A stretch of DNA of 64,000 bases, from positions 1-64,000 of IMG/VR virus record IMGVR_UViG_3300020034_000007. One strand, given 5' to 3'. The notes beneath the pieces are model-generated. The model had not been told where the DNA came from. It ran no database searches and saw only the letters and a list, made by a program, of their open reading frames with translations. Below, piece after piece: positions 59,030-64,000 of this stretch; position 1 is the first letter of the stretch, and each line of letters opens with the position of its first letter. The translations under genes and the position numbers were made by a program. Source of the DNA: a virus.

Positions 59030-61153
59030 GTGAGTTTCGGCAGCAGAATCCCAAATGCGCCCAAGACAACGCTCGATGATCGGGCACGCAAAGCAGTGCG
59101 TAAGTTCTACACCATGCTGCCAACTCTCAATGCCTATGTCCGTACGATCAGTGGTAACCCAAAGGTATGTATCGAGGTCACTGCAGACAACGGAAGCTCG
59201 ACTCGTGATCGAATTTACTTCCGACCGCCGCTAGCCTTAGGTGACGATCTGGTTCACACTGAAATGCTATGTGACGAGCGTGATTCAGATGGCATTCAGA
59301 TGTGCGACGCATGCAGAACTCATGAGCACATCATGGCCGTCATGTATCACGAGATTGGTCACATCGCCTTTGGTACGCACTCCAAGCCAGCACTCAAGCA
59401 TGTCCAGGAGGTTCGCACCAAGGCTAATTGGTTCTCGCCCAAGGACTGGGATGACGTCAGAACGTACAATGAATTCAACAAACGCCTGAAGGCGTTACCT
59501 GACGCTGACCATTCGTACATGTTTCTTGCGAATGTGACACACCCTCACCTTGGCCTTTTGTACAACGCGACCGAGGACGCCCGTGTTAATGAAGCGGTGT
59601 TCAACGCGCGGCGTGGCGTGCGCGCCATGTACGACGCGCTAACGGCCGAAGTGGTCCGGGATGGTGTACCCAACCCAGATAACCCTGAAGAGTACACACA
59701 GTGGCGCGACATGTCTCTCGAGTTTCAGATGATGCTTGCAATCAGCTATCAGCTGCAGGGACAGAACGAGAAGTACTCAGGCCTGTTTGCTGAGAAGATC
59801 TATGAAGACCTGGAAAACGAAACACTTCAGAGGCACCTCGGGACATGGACAGCCGATACGTCAGCAATGGGTAACCTGAATTTCACTCTCGAGTTGATGA
59901 AGATTCTCAACGATATGGGTTACCTTATCAAGGACAACAAGGAGGAACCAGAAAATGACGGCGGAGATTCTTCCGGGGAAGACAGTCCTGGCGACGGGAA
60001 TGGTGAGCCATCATCAGGGAAAGGATCACCTCCCGTATCAGACTCTGAAGATGAAGGTGAGGATTCCGGGGGGAAGGATGGAGACGATCAACCTGACTCT
60101 TCTGGAGATCAGGACGCAGATGCTTCTTCTGACGGGGACGATAGCGATGATTCGCCGAGTCCCGGCTCACCTGAGGACAAAGCGCGACCAGGAGGCAATT
60201 TCGATAATGTCAAGGTCTGTGTCGCCGAACAGCTAGAGCCGGACATGAAGGATGCTGATCTTAACTCCGAAGATCCCGCTGAACGCAAAGAAGCCCAGCG
60301 CCTCATGAAGGCGATTGAGTCTGCAATCAGTCAGGTAATTCACTTCGAGAAGGCTTCAAGGCATATCTACGGTGTTGAATTCATCGAGCATGGTACTCAC
60401 TACTGGCCCGAAGATGAGACACAGACTCCTGAAGTTGACAGTGCTGCACTGAATCTTTCCATCCTACAGGCACGTGTAACGTTTGATAACAACAAGCGTA
60501 AGCGCAAGATGCCTAACCTTAAGGCTGGCAAGGTTACGCCTTCAACACTAGGCAAGCGTGCCGCGCTAGAGGATGATCGGCTATTCCACAAGACCATCAT
60601 TCCTGGTCGTCGAGATTACGATGTCGTCATAGGCATGGATATCTCAGGTTCAACAGCTGGTCGCAATATCGTCCTAGAGAAGAATGCAGTCTACGCTCAG
60701 GCAATGCTGCTAAGTAGACTGGGCATCACGTTCTCAATTTACGGTCACAGTGGATCATCTAACCTGATGATCTGGAAGATCAAGGAACGTCATGACCAGT
60801 GGGACACCAAGACCATGAAGCGCCTCATGGACGCGGACGCCTGTGCGGCAAACCTCGACGGCCATGCACTGGAATTTCTTCGTAAGCGTTCTAGTGAGGG
60901 TCAGGCTACAGATAAGATCATCATGTATTACTCTGACGGCGCAATGCCGATGGAGAATTACAAGGAAGAATTGGAGATTCTTCAGCGCGAGATTCGTACC
61001 TGTGCCCAGCAGAGGATTACCCTGGTAGGTGTAGGCATCCGGACAGACAGTCCTACGAAGCATGGACTGGATACCGTACGGGTCGATTCACCGGATGATC
61101 TTAAGTTGGTCCTGCTACACCTGAAGAAGTACCTACTCAAGAAGAGGGCATGA
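59030..61153 (+). CDS. VWA-domain protein with HExxH metallopeptidase-like motif (CobT-like)
   Basis: 707 residues from GTG 59030 (GGAGGA upstream). The N-terminal part has AVMYHEIGHIAFG (H107, E108, H111), the zinc-metallopeptidase motif. A very acidic low-complexity linker (~303-390, Asp/Ser/Gly/Glu) follows. The C-terminal VWA domain has a complete MIDAS: VVIGMDISGSTAG (D537-x-S539-x-S541) and YYSDGAMP. Layout and pairing with a MoxR/CobS ATPase resemble CobT. The pair probably remodels or unfolds a target, here perhaps proteolytically. Confidence 0.8.
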   Translation: MSFGSRIPNAPKTTLDDRARKAVRKFYTMLPTLNAYVRTISGNPKVCIEVTADNGSSTRDRIYFRPPLALGDDLVHTEMLCDERDSDGIQMCDACRTHEHIMAVMYHEIGHIAFGTHSKPALKHVQEVRTKANWFSPKDWDDVRTYNEFNKRLKALPDADHSYMFLANVTHPHLGLLYNATEDARVNEAVFNARRGVRAMYDALTAEVVRDGVPNPDNPEEYTQWRDMSLEFQMMLAISYQLQGQNEKYSGLFAEKIYEDLENETLQRHLGTWTADTSAMGNLNFTLELMKILNDMGYLIKDNKEEPENDGGDSSGEDSPGDGNGEPSSGKGSPPVSDSEDEGEDSGGKDGDDQPDSSGDQDADASSDGDDSDDSPSPGSPEDKARPGGNFDNVKVCVAEQLEPDMKDADLNSEDPAERKEAQRLMKAIESAISQVIHFEKASRHIYGVEFIEHGTHYWPEDETQTPEVDSAALNLSILQARVTFDNNKRKRKMPNLKAGKVTPSTLGKRAALEDDRLFHKTIIPGRRDYDVVIGMDISGSTAGRNIVLEKNAVYAQAMLLSRLGITFSIYGHSGSSNLMIWKIKERHDQWDTKTMKRLMDADACAANLDGHALEFLRKRSSEGQATDKIIMYYSDGAMPMENYKEELEILQREIRTCAQQRITLVGVGIRTDSPTKHGLDTVRVDSPDDLKLVLLHLKKYLLKKRA

Positions 61154-61368
61154 TGTCCAAGGTAAAGGTTACCCGGATAGCTACATTCGAGTACATGATT
61201 GATCGTGAAGGTGGTTATCAGGATGCACCTGATCATCAGGTAATCGAATTTGAAAAGTCAGAGGAAGCTCAGTACTACGGTATTGTTGAGGGTTTCGAGA
61301 CGAATTTCAAGAGTGAAGTCGTTACAGTGGAGTTTGTCGAGGATGACGGAAGACCTCGGAGGACCTGA
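61150..61368 (+). CDS. Small acidic protein (72 aa)
   Basis: Two adjacent ATGs at 61150/61153; coupled to the VWA gene. VTRIATFEYMIDREGGYQDA, then EAQYYGIVEGFETNFKSEVV. Acidic, alpha/beta. Unknown. Confidence 0.6.
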   Translation: MMSKVKVTRIATFEYMIDREGGYQDAPDHQVIEFEKSEEAQYYGIVEGFETNFKSEVVTVEFVEDDGRPRRT

Positions 61369-61541
61369 TGTACCTGTGCCTCCACTGGATTCAGCCCGAA
61401 GGACAAACGAAGCGTTATCGTTGCAGGGCTCGGCATCCTCGTCATCAGATTCACAAGGCAACAATTAGTGCGTTTACATCAGACATGGGTAAACCTTTTC
61501 CAGCTTCACAATCAGTTGAGGTGTCTTGGAGGGAAGTATGA
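61368..61541 (+). CDS. Small Cys/His protein (57 aa)
   Basis: TGATG overlap start. CLHWIQPEGQTKRYRCRARH-PRHQIH gives C-x-H ... C ... H-x2-H, a likely zinc site. Unknown. Confidence 0.55.
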   Translation: MYLCLHWIQPEGQTKRYRCRARHPRHQIHKATISAFTSDMGKPFPASQSVEVSWREV

Positions 61542-61699
61542 CCTGTCATCACTGTGGATTCAGTAGCTCAGCTATGTATGTAGCCATAAGCAAGGTAACC
61601 AAGAAGGGGCTGTGTACTCACCATAAGGCCTGCACTCGGAGGCGTACCAGGATGACAGGTTCAATCCCGTTCTACAGGTCAAGGTTCACAAGACGCTAG
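61538..61699 (+). CDS. Small zinc-ribbon protein (53 aa)
   Basis: GGAGGG and ATG 61538. TCHHCGFSSS and LCTHHKACTRRR supply two Cys/His knuckles; basic C-terminus. Likely nucleic-acid binding. Confidence 0.6.
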   Translation: MTCHHCGFSSSAMYVAISKVTKKGLCTHHKACTRRRTRMTGSIPFYRSRFTRR

Positions 61700-61707
61700 G
61701 GGGTTAG

Positions 61708-62262
61708 ATGGAAATCGAGACTCCTCAGCCCTTGCCTTTAGCTGAGCGTAATCAAGTCTTTCCATACCAAAGATTCTTTTCGAAGGTAGATAAACTAGAC
61801 GTTATCCGTCCCGGCTTGACAACGCCATGCTGGGAATGGAATTCTGCCCGCCACCCGAAGGACAATTACGGGGTCTTCTGGATGGAAGGCAGGAGTCATC
61901 AAGCTCATCGTGTTGCCTGGGAATACAAGTATGGAAAGATCCCACCAGGATTGATTCTGCTGCATAGGTGTGACAATCCTCCATGTGCCCATGTAGACCC
62001 GGATGGACCACCTTTAGCCGACCACTTTCTACTAGGTACAACAGCGGAGAACAACACTGACCGTAACCTTAAGGGTCATACGAAGATTCACCGTGGTACT
62101 CACAACGGACTGTCTCGACTAACCTCAGACCATGTGCGTGAGATACGCGCACTTTGCGAGGGAGGAGAATTGAGCTACGAGCAGATCGCGAACAGGTTTG
62201 CAGTCACTGCATCTACTGTATCGCGTATCAAACGTGGCCTTACCTACAAACTTGTAGATTAG
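61708..62262 (+). CDS. HNH endonuclease with C-terminal HTH
   Basis: 184 residues after GGGGG and ATG 61708. HNH core: HQAHRVAWEYKYGKIPPGL, LLHRCDNPPCAHVDPDGPP, LLGTTAENNTDRN, with the paired His, CxNPxC and the N/D pattern of phage homing enzymes. The C-terminal helix-turn-helix (YEQIANRFAVTASTVSRIKR) probably contributes target recognition. Free-standing homing endonuclease. Confidence 0.85.
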   Translation: MEIETPQPLPLAERNQVFPYQRFFSKVDKLDVIRPGLTTPCWEWNSARHPKDNYGVFWMEGRSHQAHRVAWEYKYGKIPPGLILLHRCDNPPCAHVDPDGPPLADHFLLGTTAENNTDRNLKGHTKIHRGTHNGLSRLTSDHVREIRALCEGGELSYEQIANRFAVTASTVSRIKRGLTYKLVD

Positions 62263-62306
62263 TACCACCCGGTAATATATCAGTATCCTCAACAAGAAAG
62301 GTACAC

Positions 62307-63374
62307 ATGAAGATCAAGAAGTGGGGAGCTATCCTTCTGGGAGTTTTCATGCTCCTAGGACTGGCTGCCCTGGTATCAGCTAGCACTGCACAGGCGGCAC
62401 CCCCAGCTACTCAAGTGGTTGGACAGTGTGGCGATGTCTCTGTCTCAACTACACGTCCGGACAGTGGGCATCATGGAGACTGGGCTACCCTGGCTCTGAT
62501 GCGTTCGACGCAAATCTGTCGAACCGCCGAGAATACTTACACTGCTGTTATCACTGACGATGGCACGCTGACGACACTTGCCAGTTTGTCGCCGCGACAG
62601 GGCCTGCCTCTCGCTGCCGGGATTACAGGTACGGTTCATGGTACGTATAACTGGACTCTCGTTGCCGAGAATCTTAACCTGGATAATCTCATCTCTCCTG
62701 CAGCTGACACAAAGACCGGTGCTTGGCTTGAGACGCTGGTCACTGCTTCGGGTGGCAAGTTCTGTAGTGATGTCGCTCATGAGTACAACTGGACGTATGT
62801 CACCTGCTCCGAGCAGTGGATAGACGCGTCCAGTAACGACGACGGTCAGGCTGATACGGCTGGTGACATTACCGGCAAGGCATGTGTGCCCTCAGCTGGC
62901 TCGGTTACGTTCATCGATCGAGTGTGTCACACTGGTGGTATTGCTAACCTACCGGCTTTCGTGATTAAGGCAGCTAAGGGAGTTACCTGGCGGGCTACGA
63001 TCGGCAAGTCTGGCAATGCTAGCTACCCCGGTACTCATGTCATCGGCCAGAACGGCAAGTCGGTTACGCTAGTAGTTGAGGCTGTCGACACACTAACCAA
63101 AAAGGTTATCAAGTCCTGGACCCATACCTTCCCTTGGAACGTGTGCGCTAAGCCGGTAGTGAGTAAGCCAGCACCGAAGCTACCCGTCAAGGCTGTCGTG
63201 GTTCCGGCCAAGAAGATTGCCAGTCCTGTGGCCAACGAGAGTGCACTAGCTAACACTGGCAGTTCATCTACGCCGTGGGCTATCCTCATCGCCCTAGGTA
63301 CCCTGCTGTTCGGTATCGGTGCCCTTTGGCTTGGTCGCGTACAGACCAGCACGCGCGGGAGGCATCACCACTAA
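62307..63374 (+). CDS. Secreted, LAxTG sortase-anchored surface protein
   Basis: 355 residues from ATG 62307 (AAAGGT upstream). Signal peptide MKIKKWG...LLGLAALVSAS with cleavage near STAQA-APP (~30). The mature domain (~31-270) has paired cysteines and Trp/Tyr-rich strands, then a Pro/Lys linker (PVVSKPAPKLPVKAVVVPAK). The C-terminus is a complete sorting signal: LANTG (314-318), a hydrophobic stretch (WAILIALGTLLFGIGALWLG) and a basic tail (RVQTSTRGRHHH). LAxTG is the preferred site of class E sortases of Streptomyces and relatives. It would be linked to the host wall during infection. Confidence 0.82.
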   Translation: MKIKKWGAILLGVFMLLGLAALVSASTAQAAPPATQVVGQCGDVSVSTTRPDSGHHGDWATLALMRSTQICRTAENTYTAVITDDGTLTTLASLSPRQGLPLAAGITGTVHGTYNWTLVAENLNLDNLISPAADTKTGAWLETLVTASGGKFCSDVAHEYNWTYVTCSEQWIDASSNDDGQADTAGDITGKACVPSAGSVTFIDRVCHTGGIANLPAFVIKAAKGVTWRATIGKSGNASYPGTHVIGQNGKSVTLVVEAVDTLTKKVIKSWTHTFPWNVCAKPVVSKPAPKLPVKAVVVPAKKIASPVANESALANTGSSSTPWAILIALGTLLFGIGALWLGRVQTSTRGRHHH

Positions 63375-63473
63375 GTGTTCTGGCTCGTCTTGGGGTGTAG
63401 CGGTCTGGGTTATGTTATTCTGTTGACTTACGTACGTTGTTGGTGCAAGAGACACCAGGATGACCCGTTGTAA
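63375..63473 (+). CDS. Possible 32-residue membrane peptide
   Basis: GTG 63375 immediately follows the TAA of the surface protein. Hydrophobic start (FWLVLGCSGLGYVILLTYV) then basic Cys-rich end (RCWCKRHQ). No separate ribosome site, so reinitiation would be needed. Confidence 0.4.
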   Translation: MFWLVLGCSGLGYVILLTYVRCWCKRHQDDPL

Positions 63474-63509
63474 CATCGGCAATAATGAACACAACGGCTG
63501 AGCGCTCGC

Positions 63510-63552
63510 GCCGGTCGGCACGGATGTGTTAGGCTAGTCCGTGCCGACCGGC
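63510..63552. terminator. 15-bp perfect GC-rich hairpin
   Basis: GCCGGTCGGCACGGA (63510-63524) pairs with TCCGTGCCGACCGGC (63538-63552), 13-nt loop, between the surface protein unit and the last gene. Confidence 0.8.
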
Positions 63553-63601
63553 CACACCTCAGAGGGCCATAACAGATCTCCACAAGAGAGGCGATCATTA
63601 C

Positions 63602-64000
63602 ATGAGCGTGAACCTTGCAGAGTACAGCGTACTACAGAAGAAGAAGGTAACGATTCAGTACAACTCAAAGCCAGACAGCCAGGGTGCTGTTGAGCTTGTC
63701 GAGCTAGAGGGTACGCTCATGGCTGCCCAGCCTGGTATCGGAGTCATGTTCCGTCCGGCCCGCCACAACCAGGGCCAGCTCATTGACGAGGCTGACATTG
63801 TCGATATCATCTCGGCTCCGACCAAGCCTCGTGTTCTCAAGCAGAAGAATTTGCGCGTGATTGGCGCGGAGGACGTGCGCCATCATCTCGCGGATCGCCA
63901 TGCGTACCCGTTGACCTGGGTTAACCAGGCTACTCCGGAACAGGCGCTCGAGGCTCACTCTGGTATCGATCACACCGACCTTGGCCATAAGCACTCGGCT
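63602..64000 (+). CDS. Unrecognised protein, 3' end outside window
   Basis: ATG 63602 with GAGAGG ten bases upstream; 133 residues visible and open to the edge. A small beta domain (KKVTIQYNSKPDSQGAVELV, GTLMAAQPGIGVMFRPARHN, VDIISAPTKPRVLKQKNLRV) is followed by helical, His/Asp-rich sequence. The first half looks like a small barrel. No family recognised. It starts a new unit after the hairpin at 63510. Confidence 0.6.
   Translation, partial: MSVNLAEYSVLQKKKVTIQYNSKPDSQGAVELVELEGTLMAAQPGIGVMFRPARHNQGQLIDEADIVDIISAPTKPRVLKQKNLRVIGAEDVRHHLADRHAYPLTWVNQATPEQALEAHSGIDHTDLGHKHSA

Overview
The window is a 64 kb internal piece of a tailed double-stranded DNA phage genome. It carries a full set of virion genes for a long, apparently non-contractile tail: HK97-type head genes, a 1,784-residue tape measure, frameshifted tail assembly chaperones, and no sheath gene that I recognise. 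The host is most likely an actinomycete, probably Streptomyces. This is inferred from the Rv2525c-like (DUF1906) lysin, an LAxTG cell-wall sorting signal on a phage-encoded surface protein, several small protein families known mainly from actinobacteriophages, and hairpin terminators without U-tracts. Base composition is roughly balanced and lower than in such hosts, with a few sharply GC-rich islands. Genes are cut by both window edges.

Layout. (1) 1-2.3 kb, + strand: end of a rightward block with one or two Cas4/RecB-like nucleases, an HNH homing endonuclease and two small proteins, closed by a shared hairpin at 2309-2354. (2) 38.3-2.4 kb, - strand: the late operon, transcribed right to left. 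In order of transcription it holds a conserved Cys-cluster protein, two small proteins, an intein-split terminase, portal, Com-like zinc protein, ClpP-like prohead protease with a scaffold-like tail, decoration protein, major capsid protein, head-tail connectors, two accessory virion proteins, tail terminator, major tail protein, chaperones with a -1 frameshift, tape measure, three large tail-tip proteins, and a lysis cassette (XhlA-like protein, coiled-coil and collagen-like membrane proteins, lysin, holin). Strong hairpins sit behind the capsid, tail tube and chaperone genes. (3) 38.6-41.2 kb, + strand: a replication pair, an archaeo-eukaryotic-type primase and a CHC2 zinc-finger/RecA-fold helicase. 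(4) 46.2-41.2 kb, - strand: small early-type genes, including a papain-like protease, a MazG-like pyrophosphohydrolase and three tandem zinc-motif paralogues. (5) 46.3-48.5 kb: about 2.3 kb without convincing genes, rich in repeats and RNA-like structures, between divergent blocks; a candidate origin/control region. (6) 48.5-52.8 kb, + strand: several promoters, each driving tiny coupled genes. (7) 52.8-54.2 kb: a structured non-coding stretch with one clear tRNA-Asn and a tRNA-like neighbour. (8) 54.2-64.0 kb, + strand: a second rightward block with a MoxR-type AAA+ ATPase and its VWA/HExxH partner, zinc proteins, a second HNH endonuclease, the sortase substrate and a gene running off the window.

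The most unusual items are: a terminase intein with the W-C-T signature of class 3 inteins and no N-terminal nucleophile; a virion gene with about fifteen 20-residue repeats fused to a GC-rich head domain; a phage-encoded LAxTG surface protein; three hairpin repeats with compensatory base changes; and a segment at 52.9-53.1 kb with mutually exclusive hairpins. All functions are read from sequence motifs by eye; no database search was possible.
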